Source: Aerococcaceae bacterium zg-252
GTDB taxonomy: Bacteria > Bacillota > Bacilli > Lactobacillales > Aerococcaceae
Assembly (NCBI GenBank): GCA_016237705.1
Contig: CP066204.1
Coordinates: 816,001 to 880,000, forward strand
Length of the DNA stretch: 64,000 bases
Reading direction: 5' to 3'
In this document: one piece after another, positions 46,372 to 56,846 of the stretch
Layout of the letters: each line of letters begins with the position of its first letter
Numbering within the stretch: position 1 is the first letter of the stretch
Translations under genes and position numbers: made by a program
The notes under the pieces: generated by a model
What the model was told of the DNA's origin: nothing
Seen by the model: the letters and a program-made list of their open reading frames with translations, nothing else
The model's database searches: none

Positions 46372-47865
46372 ATGTCCAATATTGTTTACCAAAGTACACG
46401 AGATGCAAATAATCAAGTGAGTGCTTCACAAGCAATATTAAAAGGGATTGCAGAGGACGGTGGTTTATATATTCCGACGCAAATTCCAGAAATAGAATTT
46501 GATTGGGATTCTTTACAACATGCGAGTTATCAAGAAATAGCAAAATTAGTATTAGGGGCATTTTTTACAGATTTTACAAGTGAAGAAATTTCGTACTGTG
46601 TGGATTCAGCGTATGATGAAAAATTTGATGATAAACGAATTGCGCCAGTTGTTAAATTAAAAGATAATGCTTATGTACTAGAATTATTTCACGGTAATAC
46701 TATCGCATTTAAAGATATGGCACTGTCTATTTTACCGTATTTGATGACGACAGCTGCTAAGAAAAACCAGTTGAATGAGGACATTGTTATTTTAACGGCA
46801 ACGTCAGGGGATACTGGAAAAGCTGCAATGGCTGGATTTGCTGATGTGCCAGGTACGAAAATTATGGTGTTTTATCCAAATAAAGCAGTCAGTAAAATTC
46901 AAGAATTGCAGATGACGACACAAGTGGGTGATAATACGAGTGTTGTAGCGATAAAAGGAAACTTTGATGATGCACAATCAGCAGTAAAAGCGATGTTTAA
47001 TGATGCTAGCATGATTAAACAAGTAGGAGAAATGGGATACCGTTTTTCAAGTGCTAATTCGATTAATATTGGGCGATTGGTACCACAAGTTGCCTATTAT
47101 GTGTATTCCTATGCGCAATTATTGAAACAAGGTGCTTTGGCGATTAACGAACCAATGGATGTTGTTGTTCCGACAGGTAATTTTGGTAATATTTTAGCTG
47201 CTTATTATGCTAAACAAATTGGAACACCGATTCGCAACTTCGTTTGTGCATCGAATCAAAATAATGTTTTAGTTGATTTCTTTAACAAAGGTGTCTATGA
47301 CCGTAAGCGTCCATTTTATGTAACCAATTCGCCGTCAATGGATATTTTAGTATCAAGTAATTTGGAGCGTCTTGTTTATCATGTAACAGGTTCGGATACG
47401 GCTAAAACACGTGAATTGATGCAACAATTAATGAATGACGGTCAATATTCAATTACAGACGATATGCAGTTACAATTACAAGATTTCTTTGCTTATGAGG
47501 CGAGTCAAGAACAAACTTTAACTACGATTAAAGAAATGTTTGATGCAGTCAATTATACATTAGACCCACATACAGCAGTGGCAGTTTATGTGTACCAACA
47601 GTATAAAGAAACACAAACGGATAATGTTCCAACTGTGATTGCTGCAACAGCAAGTCCTTATAAGTTCCCAACGACTGTTATGTCGGCTTTAGAATCTGAT
47701 TCAGCTCAAGAAGATGATTTTAAATGTGTCGAAACATTACAGCAGTTGACTGGTATTGCGATTCCAGAAACGGTATCAGAGTTAAGTCAATTGCCAGTTC
47801 GTCATCAAACTGTGTGCGAAATCAATGAGATGAAAGATGTCGTATTAGCCTTTTTAAATAACTAA
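46372..47865 (+). CDS. thrC: Threonine synthase
   Basis: The 497-residue PLP enzyme of the long threonine synthase class converts O-phosphohomoserine to threonine. The PLP lysine is K114 in ELFHGNTIAFKDMAL; ATSGDTGKAAMAGF binds the phosphate, and VPTGNFGNILAAYYA is conserved. I chose the ATG at 46372 after AGAGGTGA; a GTG at 46363 overlaps that site. No homoserine genes adjoin it. The M4 protease gene starts 14 bases downstream, so they may share a transcript. Confidence 0.96.
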   Translation: MSNIVYQSTRDANNQVSASQAILKGIAEDGGLYIPTQIPEIEFDWDSLQHASYQEIAKLVLGAFFTDFTSEEISYCVDSAYDEKFDDKRIAPVVKLKDNAYVLELFHGNTIAFKDMALSILPYLMTTAAKKNQLNEDIVILTATSGDTGKAAMAGFADVPGTKIMVFYPNKAVSKIQELQMTTQVGDNTSVVAIKGNFDDAQSAVKAMFNDASMIKQVGEMGYRFSSANSINIGRLVPQVAYYVYSYAQLLKQGALAINEPMDVVVPTGNFGNILAAYYAKQIGTPIRNFVCASNQNNVLVDFFNKGVYDRKRPFYVTNSPSMDILVSSNLERLVYHVTGSDTAKTRELMQQLMNDGQYSITDDMQLQLQDFFAYEASQEQTLTTIKEMFDAVNYTLDPHTAVAVYVYQQYKETQTDNVPTVIAATASPYKFPTTVMSALESDSAQEDDFKCVETLQQLTGIAIPETVSELSQLPVRHQTVCEINEMKDVVLAFLNN

Positions 47866-47879
47866 ATGGGGTTTGGAAA

Positions 47880-49430
47880 ATGAAAGCAAAAATTTTGTTG
47901 AGCAGCTTATTGATGTCCCAGTGTTTATTGAGTAGTGTAGTACATGCAGAGGAAAAACCGATTCGCTATTATCAAGATAGCAAGTTATCACAAGTATTGG
48001 TTGAAGATGAAACGACTGTTGAAGATATTTTTAATCAATTACCATTGACATTACCGATTCAAAGTAATGTGGATGATTATCAATTTTTTTCGGCAGAAGT
48101 TGATGATAGGGGGAATATGCATTATGCAATGGTTCCTGTGATTGATGAAATTCCTGTCTTTGAATATATGATATTGATTCATACCGATAGTGACGGGTAT
48201 ATCCGTTCAATCAGTGGTGAATTAGACCGTCCAGCTTTGGAAGTGTCAAATAGAAAAGTTATCAGCAGTGAATTAGCAACTCAGTTTGCTTTAAGTGAAT
48301 TAGGATATCCTGCTGAACTACCTAATTATCAACCAGATGCTAAAGTGACCGTATCTGCTAATTATGCAGTGGATATTGAGCAAATGAAGTTGGTTTATTA
48401 TGTGTTTATCGATGATGTTGAAACGACTGCATCAACACGAGTGACCATTGATGCAGAAAATGGCTCTGTTTTAGATAAAAAAGAGATGAAACCAGGAATT
48501 CGTGAGAAACACTTTACTGCAAGAGGCAAGGGTGTTTTTGATGAAAATTATGTTTTGCCAGCAACAAAAATTAATCAAAAGGTGTATCTAACAGGTGATG
48601 TTTACGGTACGCCATTGACGACTTTTGTGATGAATAAATCGTCATTAGGGTATCAAGTGGCTGAAGATAATGACGGTATTTTTGATGATGACAAGCAAAA
48701 GGTAGTTGTTCAAGCACATTATAATATGCAACAGGTATTGCGTTTTTTCTATGAGCATTTTAATTGGAGAAGTTTTGATGGAGAGGGTGCACCAGTAGAA
48801 GTTGTCGTAAATTATACTGAAGACGGTGAAGATTTAGACAATGCGATGTGGGACGGTACTCGTTTTGTATTTGGTGCTGGAGAAGAAAATCTCTCATACA
48901 ACAATGCGATTGCGAACGATATTGTTGGACATGAATTTATGCATGCAGTAACTCAATTCGGTGCTGGTCTTGTATATGAACATCAATCAGGGGCACTTGA
49001 TGAATCGCTTTCGGATATGTTTGGATATTTTATTGATTCGGAAGATAGTACCATTGGTGAAGATATACTGCAAGAGGGTGGCGACCCTAATTTAGTATTG
49101 CGTAGTTTGGAAGACCCAACATTGTATGGTCAGCCTGGTCATATGCGTGATTATGTGAAAGCAGAAAATAATTTAGACGGCGATTATGGTGGTGTCCATA
49201 TTAATAATGGGATTCCAAATAAAGCAGGCTATTTAACAGCAAAGGCGATTGGAATTGAGAAAACAATGCAAATTTATTTCAATGCAGTGCAACATTATTT
49301 AGTTCCGTTTGCTGAATTTTCTGATGCAAGAATTGCGTTTAAGTTATCGGCAGCAGATTTATTTGGAAGTGAATCAGCAGAAGTCAAGGCGATTGAAAAG
49401 GCATGGGACGAAGTGGGAGTTGGCGAATAA
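47880..49430 (+). CDS. Thermolysin-family (M4) secreted metalloprotease
   Basis: The 516-residue pre-pro-enzyme has a signal peptide ending near VVHAEE, an FTP/PepSY-type propeptide (about 30-210), and an M4 catalytic domain. The zinc site is HEFMH (351-355) with E375 in GALDESLSD. The catalytic histidine segment GGVHINNGIPNKAGY and the C-terminal helices are present. It is likely a secreted neutral protease like aureolysin or gelatinase. The enzyme looks complete. It follows thrC after 14 bases with a weak GGGGTTTGGA Shine-Dalgarno. Confidence 0.95.
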   Translation: MKAKILLSSLLMSQCLLSSVVHAEEKPIRYYQDSKLSQVLVEDETTVEDIFNQLPLTLPIQSNVDDYQFFSAEVDDRGNMHYAMVPVIDEIPVFEYMILIHTDSDGYIRSISGELDRPALEVSNRKVISSELATQFALSELGYPAELPNYQPDAKVTVSANYAVDIEQMKLVYYVFIDDVETTASTRVTIDAENGSVLDKKEMKPGIREKHFTARGKGVFDENYVLPATKINQKVYLTGDVYGTPLTTFVMNKSSLGYQVAEDNDGIFDDDKQKVVVQAHYNMQQVLRFFYEHFNWRSFDGEGAPVEVVVNYTEDGEDLDNAMWDGTRFVFGAGEENLSYNNAIANDIVGHEFMHAVTQFGAGLVYEHQSGALDESLSDMFGYFIDSEDSTIGEDILQEGGDPNLVLRSLEDPTLYGQPGHMRDYVKAENNLDGDYGGVHINNGIPNKAGYLTAKAIGIEKTMQIYFNAVQHYLVPFAEFSDARIAFKLSAADLFGSESAEVKAIEKAWDEVGVGE

Positions 49431-49542
49431 TTTATTTTTCCCCCCTTTAGATTAGATGAAAAGTAATGTATAATGTAAGGTAATTAAGTAAGGAATTTAG
49501 TAATGAATTCTCACATAAAATAGGCTTGAGAGGATGAGGAAA

Positions 49543-49986
49543 ATGTCAAAAATTAAAGCATCATTTGATGCATTGTTAAAAGAGAAAAATATTCCGACAA
49601 ATTATAAAGAAATTGAGGGTGGGCATCATTTGTATCGCTTGCAGTTTCGTGCATCAGAATCAAGAGTATTAGTGGTTGAGATTATCTTACAAAATGGCGA
49701 ACAAGCTTATGTGGATTGCCAAGTAATTTACCGTCATATTCATATTTTAACAGATTATCATAAACGTCAAGATGCACTGGATTTAATCAATGAATTAAAT
49801 GAATTGCATACAGGGTACTATCATTTATATTTAGCCCTTGACGGAGAAATCTTCTTGCGTAATTTAATGCGTGTAGGGGAAGATGTGACACCTTTATATG
49901 AAACCATTGTATATGGCTCAAGTATCGGTCGTAACTTAATGCCGAAATTGGCAGAGCGTTTAGGTGAATCGGGGCAAGTGGCGTAA
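49543..49986 (+). CDS. Unrecognised small soluble protein (147 aa)
   Basis: It is a mixed alpha/beta protein without signal peptide or membrane helix; the pattern (two beta hairpins, an amphipathic helix RQDALDLINELNELH, and a final helix) recalls YbjN or type III chaperone-like folds, but I make no firm call. The start is 49543 or an ATG at 49534; the first is better spaced from AGAGG. Two bases separate its stop from the second YitT gene, so they are co-expressed. Confidence 0.75.
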   Translation: MSKIKASFDALLKEKNIPTNYKEIEGGHHLYRLQFRASESRVLVVEIILQNGEQAYVDCQVIYRHIHILTDYHKRQDALDLINELNELHTGYYHLYLALDGEIFLRNLMRVGEDVTPLYETIVYGSSIGRNLMPKLAERLGESGQVA

Positions 49987-49988
49987 CG

Positions 49989-50912
49989 ATGTTGAATAAA
50001 TATTTGAGTGAACACCCTAAAGCAAATTTCTTAATGCAACTTGGAATTGCTATTGCGTCAGCTGTTTCGTTTGGTATTTCAATGAAATTTTTCTTAATTC
50101 CAGGAGAAATTTTTAGTTCAGGTGTACCAGGTTTAGCACAATTAATTAATTTCTTTACAAGTCAAACACCATTGGCGTCAATTTTGACGACGGGGAATTT
50201 ATACTTTTTAATTAATGTACCAATATTGATATTGTCTTACTTAAAGCTAGGACGTCATTTTACAATTATGACGATTATTGTAGTTATTTTGTCGACGATT
50301 ACGACGAATATGATACCGTTGACCTATGTGTCGCAAAATCCTTTATTAAATGCCATTATGGGTGGGGTTTTCTCTGGTATCGGAGCAGGTATTACCATTA
50401 AATATGGTATGTCTGGTGGTGGATTTGATATTTTAAATGTCTTTTTATCCAGAACATATGGTTGGAATGTTGGTGCGTTAACATTTTTAAGTAATTTAGT
50501 GATTATTCTAGGTTCAGGTTTTTTATATACTTGGGAATTAGCGATTTATACGATGATTACTATTTTTGTAACGTCTAAGTTGATTGATACTATTCATACA
50601 AATGAACAACGTTTGACTGCCTTTATTGTAACGAATAATCCAAGTGCGATTACGGAAAATATTCAGATGCGTTTAATTCGTGGAACAACGATTTTAGAAG
50701 CACGTGGTGGCTATACTGGTGATCAGCGAAATGTGTTAATGATTGTAATTAATCGTTATGAATTACATGAATTGCAATTAGCGATTGCTGAGGCAGATCC
50801 GATTGCTTTCGTCAATGTAGTACAATCGACAAAAGTTATGGGGAATTTCTTGAGTCGTGACCAACAAAATATTATGCGTAAGCAAAATCAAGTATTAAGT
50901 AAAAATAGTTAA
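49989..50912 (+). CDS. YitT family membrane protein, copy 2
   Basis: The 307-residue protein has the same layout as the protein at 3891-4787: about five to six N-terminal hydrophobic segments (GISMKFFLIPGEIFSSGVPG ... FSGIGAGITIKYGMSGGGFDI) and a C-terminal DUF2179 domain (about 215-295). Function is unknown. It is translated right after the 147-residue protein gene. The terminator at 50917 is shared with the convergent yidC. Confidence 0.88.
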   Translation: MLNKYLSEHPKANFLMQLGIAIASAVSFGISMKFFLIPGEIFSSGVPGLAQLINFFTSQTPLASILTTGNLYFLINVPILILSYLKLGRHFTIMTIIVVILSTITTNMIPLTYVSQNPLLNAIMGGVFSGIGAGITIKYGMSGGGFDILNVFLSRTYGWNVGALTFLSNLVIILGSGFLYTWELAIYTMITIFVTSKLIDTIHTNEQRLTAFIVTNNPSAITENIQMRLIRGTTILEARGGYTGDQRNVLMIVINRYELHELQLAIAEADPIAFVNVVQSTKVMGNFLSRDQQNIMRKQNQVLSKNS

Positions 50913-50916
50913 AAAG

Positions 50917-50957
50917 AAACGCAAGCAGTTCAAATGAAAGCTGCTTGCGTTATTTGT
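50917..50957. terminator. Bidirectional terminator
   Basis: AACGCAAGCAG (50918-50928) pairs with CTGCTTGCGTT (50941-50951), with A-rich flank on the left and T-rich on the right. Confidence 0.75.
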
Positions 50958-50975
50958 TATGTTCAAAATAATAGG

Positions 50976-51944
50976 TTATTTACGACGTTGTTGCTTACCA
51001 GCATTACGGCGATTAGTGTCATTTGGTTGAGTTGAAATTGGTTGTTTAGTCGGCACTAAGCGTTTTGTTCCTGTAGGGGTTGTGTTATTCGCTTTTGCTG
51101 CAGCTTTACGTTTTTGTCTTGGTGTTGCAGCTAATTTTGCACTTTCTTCATCTAACATTTTTTGAATCTTTGGTTTTAGGACATGGTTTGAATAAATTTG
51201 TTGTACTAGGGCAAAAACACTACCAACAAGGAAGTATAATCCGATACCAGCAGCCGACACATATGAAATCCAACCTAACATAATTGGGTTCATTAATAAC
51301 ATTGTGCTCGTTGTTTGATTAGCTGTCGGATTATCTGATTTTGGTGTTGCACGTTGCATTAACCAACCTTGCAAGAATGTTAAAAGGACAACTAAAATCA
51401 CAATCAACATATTTTTTTCGCCAAGGTGAATACCTAAAAATGTACTTTGATTAATGGCATCTGATGAACGAATTGCTGCATAGACGGCAGAGATAATTGG
51501 CATTTGAATTAATATTGGTAAACAGCCGGTTAAGCCACCGAACATATCAATATCATATTTTTTATAGACTGCCATTAATTCTTGGTTTAATTTCGCTTTT
51601 TCTGTTGGGTCTTGTGCTGCATCAATTTCTGCACGAATTTCATCAATCTCAGGTTGGGCAATTTTCATGCGAGCTTGGCTAATCATTGATGTACGCGTCA
51701 TTTTTAGCGATGACGGTAACATCAATAATCGTGTAATAATGGTAACAATAATAATTGCCATACCATAGCTACCACCGAAGATATTTGCTAAAAAGTTTAA
51801 AAAGTTCGAAGCAGGTTGTCCAAGGTATTGGTAGACCCAGCCAGTTGGTGTTCCGTCGGCACTATATTGGACACAACCAGCACTTACGAATACTATTGCT
51901 ACTAATAATAGCAATAAAGGTAATTTTTTTTGTATCTTTTTCAT
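50976..51944 (-). CDS. yidC: Membrane protein insertase YidC/OxaA, lipoprotein form
   Basis: The 322-residue insertase has a lipoprotein signal (SAGC near residues 21-24) and the YidC core: a long first helix (about 58-80), a charged cytoplasmic hairpin (about 84-130), GCLPILIQMPIISAVYAAI, and further helices. The basic C-terminal tail (RQKRKAAAKANN ... GKQQRRK) fits the YidC2 type, which can bind ribosomes. It inserts proteins with or without SecYEG. It stands alone here; the usual rnpA-yidC context is absent, so it is probably one of two paralogues. Confidence 0.95.
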   Translation of the reverse strand: MKKIQKKLPLLLLLVAIVFVSAGCVQYSADGTPTGWVYQYLGQPASNFLNFLANIFGGSYGMAIIIVTIITRLLMLPSSLKMTRTSMISQARMKIAQPEIDEIRAEIDAAQDPTEKAKLNQELMAVYKKYDIDMFGGLTGCLPILIQMPIISAVYAAIRSSDAINQSTFLGIHLGEKNMLIVILVVLLTFLQGWLMQRATPKSDNPTANQTTSTMLLMNPIMLGWISYVSAAGIGLYFLVGSVFALVQQIYSNHVLKPKIQKMLDEESAKLAATPRQKRKAAAKANNTTPTGTKRLVPTKQPISTQPNDTNRRNAGKQQRRK

Positions 51945-52131
51945 TTTCCACGCTCCATATATTATAGTATACCTAATATACTATAATGAAATTTAGCTAA
52001 GATTTCAACTGTTTTAAAGGTTTAAGCAATGATATTTGAGGATATTTAAAGTTGAATACAAAAATCAATACATGGTATAATTTGCGAGTATTTTATTAAA
52101 ACAATTAAGCTAGTGATAATAATATAAAAGG

Positions 52132-52899
52132 ATGATGACAGTGTTTGAACAAGATGAACGTTTTGCACGCTTAAACTTATTAGTAGAATCAGCGGGAATG
52201 AGCACACTTGAGAATGCAACGGTAATGGTTGTAGGATTGGGTGGTGTTGGTTCGAGTTGTGCCCAAACATTAGCACGTGGGGGTGTAGGAAAACTCATTA
52301 TATTGGACGGTGATGTGGTTTCTCCATCCAATATTAATCGTCAGTTATTAGCGTTTGATTCGACAGTAGGTAGACCTAAAGCTGAAGTAATGAAAGAATT
52401 GATATTGGATATTAATCCGAATTGTCAAGTATATGCAGTTGAAGAATTTGTCAAAGCACAAAATATTGCACCATTATTACGGTCATTGCCACGACCGGAT
52501 TATGTGATTGATTGCATCGATTCGTTTTATGCTAAAACAGCCTTAATACAATGGTGTATTGAGCAACAAGTGCCACTCTTATCTTCCATGGGGGCAGCTA
52601 ATCGACTTGACCCAAGTCTGTTATCTTTTTCATATATTGAAGATACGAGTTACTGTAAAATGTCGAAAACTATGCGACATATTTGTGCTGAATTAGGAAT
52701 TAAAAAATTAGAAGTGCTATATTCGAAAGAAAAACAAGCCAAAATTAAAAGTTATGGTAGTGTGAAAAAGGAGCATACACTAGGTTCTATTAGCTATATG
52801 CCACCGATTATGGGAATGTTATTAGCAAGTAAAGTCTTGCGACGATTATTAGGTTTAGAAACTTACAAATTAACACCGATAATGAAAGGTCAAAAATAA
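52132..52899 (+). CDS. tcdA: tRNA threonylcarbamoyladenosine dehydratase
   Basis: The roughly 255-residue protein of the ThiF/E1-like superfamily has the ATP motif VVGLGGVGSS, RGGVGKLIILDGDVVSPSNINRQ, and the VIDCIDSFYAKTALI segment. TcdA turns t6A at tRNA position 37 into its cyclic form. The start is uncertain: ATG at 52132 or 52135, or GTG at 52141, which has the best spacing from AAAGG. Its stop overlaps the ATG of the next gene (TAATG), so they are coupled. Confidence 0.93.
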   Translation: MMTVFEQDERFARLNLLVESAGMSTLENATVMVVGLGGVGSSCAQTLARGGVGKLIILDGDVVSPSNINRQLLAFDSTVGRPKAEVMKELILDINPNCQVYAVEEFVKAQNIAPLLRSLPRPDYVIDCIDSFYAKTALIQWCIEQQVPLLSSMGAANRLDPSLLSFSYIEDTSYCKMSKTMRHICAELGIKKLEVLYSKEKQAKIKSYGSVKKEHTLGSISYMPPIMGMLLASKVLRRLLGLETYKLTPIMKGQK

Positions 52900-53678
52900 T
52901 GACGGAATTTATCGACACACATTTTCATTTTGATTTCATTAAAGATGAACTAGCACGACATCAGCTTATCCAAGCTTGCGATGATGCGAAAATCAAAGTG
53001 ATTGCTCAAACAGTCTTACCAACGCAATATACTTTATTAAAAGGTATGTATCCGATTGATGTCGCCTTAGGTTTTCACCCTTGGTATATTGAAAATGAAC
53101 AACAGGTGGCACAGGAATTAAAATCTTTTTTGAAAGAGTTGCCTACGACACATTTTATCGGCGAGATTGGACTTGATTTTGCTCCGAATCGACTGCAACA
53201 AGTGGAACAGAAACTGCAAGTCGATACGTTTAGTCGTATCATTCAAATGATTCGTGACTATGAACAAGTTCATCAGCATTCCTTTGTAGTTTCCATTCAT
53301 ACAGTACGTTCTGCTAGTGTGGTACTTGATATTTTAGAAAAATTCCAACTCTATCAAAGTAAGAGTCAAGTGATTTTTCATTATTTTAATGGCACAAGTG
53401 ATGAATTAATGCGTCATGTACGTCATGGTGGTTGGTTGTCGATTCACCCTAATATGTTACATACGAAAAAAGGGAGAGCATATATTAAACAGGTACCAAT
53501 CAATCGTTTGTTATTGGAAACTGATTTGCCCAAACCTGAACAAGATACGAATGAGATAGTAACCCAGTATCCGCAAGTTATTAATCAATTACTGGAACAA
53601 TTAACAGAATTGTTAGGTGTTGATGTACGTCCGATTTTTTTAGAAAATCAAACACAGCTTTATCGCTATTTAAGTTGA
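52899..53678 (+). CDS. TatD-family metal-dependent hydrolase
   Basis: The 259-residue TIM-barrel protein has the metal-binding start FIDTHFHFD, the central IGEIGLDFA, later IHTVRS and FHYFNG, and LLLETDLP near the end. This is the TatD pattern, although it is more divergent than the usual TatD/YcfH. TatD proteins are often DNases with a 3'-5' preference. Translation is coupled to tcdA. Its last nine bases overlap the convergent acylphosphatase gene. Confidence 0.88.
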   Translation: MTEFIDTHFHFDFIKDELARHQLIQACDDAKIKVIAQTVLPTQYTLLKGMYPIDVALGFHPWYIENEQQVAQELKSFLKELPTTHFIGEIGLDFAPNRLQQVEQKLQVDTFSRIIQMIRDYEQVHQHSFVVSIHTVRSASVVLDILEKFQLYQSKSQVIFHYFNGTSDELMRHVRHGGWLSIHPNMLHTKKGRAYIKQVPINRLLLETDLPKPEQDTNEIVTQYPQVINQLLEQLTELLGVDVRPIFLENQTQLYRYLS

Positions 53679-53951
53679 ATATTCAATAGTAAAATTGGCA
53701 TAGTGTTTAATTGTTGGGATTTCAGTGATATTAACTGAGTTGATTTTCATGAAACGATGCTGTGGTTGTTGAATTACTTTGACAAATTCGGTTAATTGTT
53801 CAGTTGAACATTGGGCAATGATTTTGACATTGCCATTTGACAAGTTGCGAACATTTCCATTGATATGATACTTCGCAGCACATTGTTGGGCGAAAAAGCG
53901 ATAGCCCACTCCTTGGACACGTCCGGAAATAATTAGTTCATAGGTCGTCAT
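53670..53951 (-). CDS. acyP: Acylphosphatase
   Basis: The 93-residue acylphosphatase hydrolyses acyl phosphates. The catalytic residues are in place: R18 in GRVQGVGYRFF and N36 in NGNVRNLSNG. It is of standard length. A convergent nine-base overlap with the TatD gene leaves no room for a terminator. Confidence 0.95.
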   Translation of the reverse strand: MTTYELIISGRVQGVGYRFFAQQCAAKYHINGNVRNLSNGNVKIIAQCSTEQLTEFVKVIQQPQHRFMKINSVNITEIPTIKHYANFTIEYST

Positions 53952-54071
53952 AAAAATCAGCCTTTCGTCTTAGTGTTATCAAGGCTATGATACCAAAAAT
54001 TGTGTTATAATTGGAATACAAAAATATTTCTAAAATAGAGCGATATAAATAAGGAATGAGAGGTGAATGAA

Positions 54072-56711
54072 TTGGCAAAGAAACAACAGTCGAAAAAGAA
54101 AACTGCCAAAAAGAAAGAAGAACAATTACCGATACGCTCAAGTTATGATATGTTCTATTTAGTGATTGGATTAATACTATTTTTTATTTCATTACTTGCG
54201 TTATTTGACGGTGGCTTTATTGGTGTCTTATTTACGAACGCTGTTCGATTAATCATCGGTGAAACTTATACACTGGCACTCTTTAGTTTGGTGCTCTATG
54301 CGTTTATGATGATTATTAAAGGGCAGTTACCACGTGTAAAATGGACGAAGTACCTCGGTGTCATCATGATTTTGATAGCTTTAACAACGGTACTGCATTT
54401 TAATGCTTTCAATGGACAAGAACCAAGTCAAATTTTTACACGCACATATGAAGTGTTTAAAAATGATTTACTCACAAGTCAAAATCGTTCAAATCTTGGG
54501 GGTGGCTTGCTTGGAGCGAGTTTTTATGCCACATTTGGTTATTTATTTGGACGGTGGGGAACATATTTATTCTCCTTTATTATTTTTGTAATAGGGTTTG
54601 GGTTAGTAGAATCCATTTCAATCGACCAATTAGGAACATTAGTAAGGGATTTTTGGCATGGTGTAGTATCGATTCCTAAAAAATTATTTCCAGCATTGAC
54701 GGAGATGAAAGAAGTCTTTAATCAAGATGATTTATCAGATGAAGAAGAGGAATTGCTTGAATCGGAAGAATCTGTACCACAAACGAGAATACGTCCACGC
54801 AAACAGTCGATGTTGTCGCAATTATTTAGTGCGAAACCACAAGGAAGAGCAACTCAAGATGATTGGGCAGAATCTTCTTATCAGCCGTCATTACAAGAGC
54901 GTAAACGTCAGACATTTGAACCCTTTGATGAGCGTACGCAACGTGTGTCGCCACGCATTGAACGTGAAGAACGAGTATTGGATTTGGATTATTTTGACCA
55001 AATGGAAAGTTTGAGTAATAAGAAACAACCACCGATAATTCAGCCGGCAACTCCTTATCGTGAAGAAATAATTGAGCCAGAGGTAGAAGTGCCACCAATT
55101 GAAAAAAGTGTTGAGCCTGTCATTATCGTAGATTCAACTGTACCAAAGGAAGAACCAACGAATACTGATTTATCAGTGCGTCAAACGGCTGACCATTGGC
55201 AAACACAAGCTGCAACAAAACAAGATTTAACTGAGGACGAATTGGATAAATTATTAGCTGAATCAGATATGGACGATACGCAACCGGTAATCAAACCAAT
55301 GAAACGGTCACAACAGTATCAATTACCGAGTAAGTCTTTATTGAAAAAAATTCCACCAGTCGACCAATCGGAAGAATATGCAAGGATTAATGAAAATATT
55401 GAAAAATTAGAACGGACATTTGAAAGCTTTGGTGTGAAAGCAAAAGTAGTGAAAGCTAATTTAGGGCCGTCCGTTACTAAATACGAAATTGAACCAGCGA
55501 TTGGGGTTAAAGTTAGTAAAATTGTGTCATTATCTGATGATATTGCATTAGCCTTAGCAGCTCGAGATGTTCGTATGGAAGCACCAATACCTGGTAAATC
55601 TTTAATTGGAATTGAAGTGCCGAATTTACAAGTCAGCCCAGTATCCTTTTGGGAAATTATTGATGCAGCACTTGAAAGTGAAAACTTACTCGATGTGCCA
55701 TTAGGTCGAGATATTTCCGGAACGGTTTGTTTGGCTGATTTAAGTAAAATGCCCCATTTACTGATTGCTGGGGCGACAGGTAGTGGTAAATCGGTCGGTA
55801 TGAATGTTATTATCGTATCTTTACTGATGAAAGCTCACCCAGATGAAGTGAAGTTTTTAATGATTGACCCGAAAAAAGTAGAGTTAACGATGTACGATGA
55901 TTTACCACATCAATTAGCACCGGTTGTGACGAATCCACGAAAAGCAGCACAAGCATTGAATAAAGTCGTTCAAGAAATGGAACGCCGCTACGAATTGTTT
56001 GCAGCATCGAATGTTCGTAATATTGATACCTATAATGAACAAGTAGAAGAATGGAACAAGGAAGATAATGGTACTGTTTATGAAAAACTACCGAAAATTA
56101 TTGTTTTTGTCGATGAGTTAGCTGATTTAATGATGGTGGCAAGCAATGAAGTCGAAAGTGCGATTATTCGATTGGCACAAATGGCTCGTGCTGCCGGTAT
56201 TCACATGATTATCGCAACGCAACGTCCGTCTGTTGATGTTATTACCGGAATTATTAAAGCCAATGTACCAAGTCGTTTAGCTTTTGCGGTGTCGAGTGGA
56301 ACGGACTCACGTACTATTTTAGATAGTGTCGGAGCTGAAAAGTTATTAGGTCGTGGGGATATGTTATTCCAACCAATGGGTAAAAATAAACCAGTTCGTG
56401 TGCAAGGTGCGTATATTTCGGATAGTGAAGTAGAGAAGATTACCAACTTCATTAAGAATCAACAAGTAGCCGATTATGAAGACTCATTGATTGTATTAGA
56501 TGACGAACAAGACGGTAATACTTCCGTTTCGGAAGATGAATACTTTGATGAAGCCGTTGAAATGTTACAAGGCTTAGAAACGATTAGTATTTCACAATTG
56601 CAGCGTAAGTTTCGTATTGGGTACAATCGTGCTGCTCGCTTAATTGATGATATGGAGGCAGCTGGTCTAGTCAGTGGGCAAGACGGCAGTAAGCCAAGAC
56701 AAGTGTTATAA
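54072..56711 (+). CDS. ftsK: DNA translocase FtsK/SpoIIIE
   Basis: The 879-residue protein has four N-terminal transmembrane helices (about 25-190), a low-complexity linker (about 215-420), a RecA-like motor with Walker A GATGSGKS (567-574) and Walker [13 protein letters not shown], and a C-terminal gamma winged helix ([26 protein letters not shown]) for DNA polarity signals. It pumps chromosomal DNA at the division septum. I chose the TTG at 54072 ([10 protein letters not shown]) after GAGAGGTGA; the GTG at 54063 lies within that site. Confidence 0.96.
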   Translation: MAKKQQSKKKTAKKKEEQLPIRSSYDMFYLVIGLILFFISLLALFDGGFIGVLFTNAVRLIIGETYTLALFSLVLYAFMMIIKGQLPRVKWTKYLGVIMILIALTTVLHFNAFNGQEPSQIFTRTYEVFKNDLLTSQNRSNLGGGLLGASFYATFGYLFGRWGTYLFSFIIFVIGFGLVESISIDQLGTLVRDFWHGVVSIPKKLFPALTEMKEVFNQDDLSDEEEELLESEESVPQTRIRPRKQSMLSQLFSAKPQGRATQDDWAESSYQPSLQERKRQTFEPFDERTQRVSPRIEREERVLDLDYFDQMESLSNKKQPPIIQPATPYREEIIEPEVEVPPIEKSVEPVIIVDSTVPKEEPTNTDLSVRQTADHWQTQAATKQDLTEDELDKLLAESDMDDTQPVIKPMKRSQQYQLPSKSLLKKIPPVDQSEEYARINENIEKLERTFESFGVKAKVVKANLGPSVTKYEIEPAIGVKVSKIVSLSDDIALALAARDVRMEAPIPGKSLIGIEVPNLQVSPVSFWEIIDAALESENLLDVPLGRDISGTVCLADLSKMPHLLIAGATGSGKSVGMNVIIVSLLMKAHPDEVKFLMIDPKKVELTMYDDLPHQLAPVVTNPRKAAQALNKVVQEMERRYELFAASNVRNIDTYNEQVEEWNKEDNGTVYEKLPKIIVFVDELADLMMVASNEVESAIIRLAQMARAAGIHMIIATQRPSVDVITGIIKANVPSRLAFAVSSGTDSRTILDSVGAEKLLGRGDMLFQPMGKNKPVRVQGAYISDSEVEKITNFIKNQQVADYEDSLIVLDDEQDGNTSVSEDEYFDEAVEMLQGLETISISQLQRKFRIGYNRAARLIDDMEAAGLVSGQDGSKPRQVL

Positions 56712-56722
56712 CATAGTTTGGG

Positions 56723-56759
56723 GGAGAAATACTGGTATGGTATTTCTTCTCTATTTTTA
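56723..56759 (+). terminator. Terminator of ftsK
   Basis: GAGAAATAC pairs with GTATTTCTTCTC (two bulged Ts), followed by TATTTTT. Confidence 0.75.
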
Positions 56760-56846
56760 ATATCAGCTCATAAAGACTGCGTTGTTTTATAGGGGAACAT
56801 TTGATAAGATAACAGGGTGGAAGTTTATACTTGAAAGGAAGATATA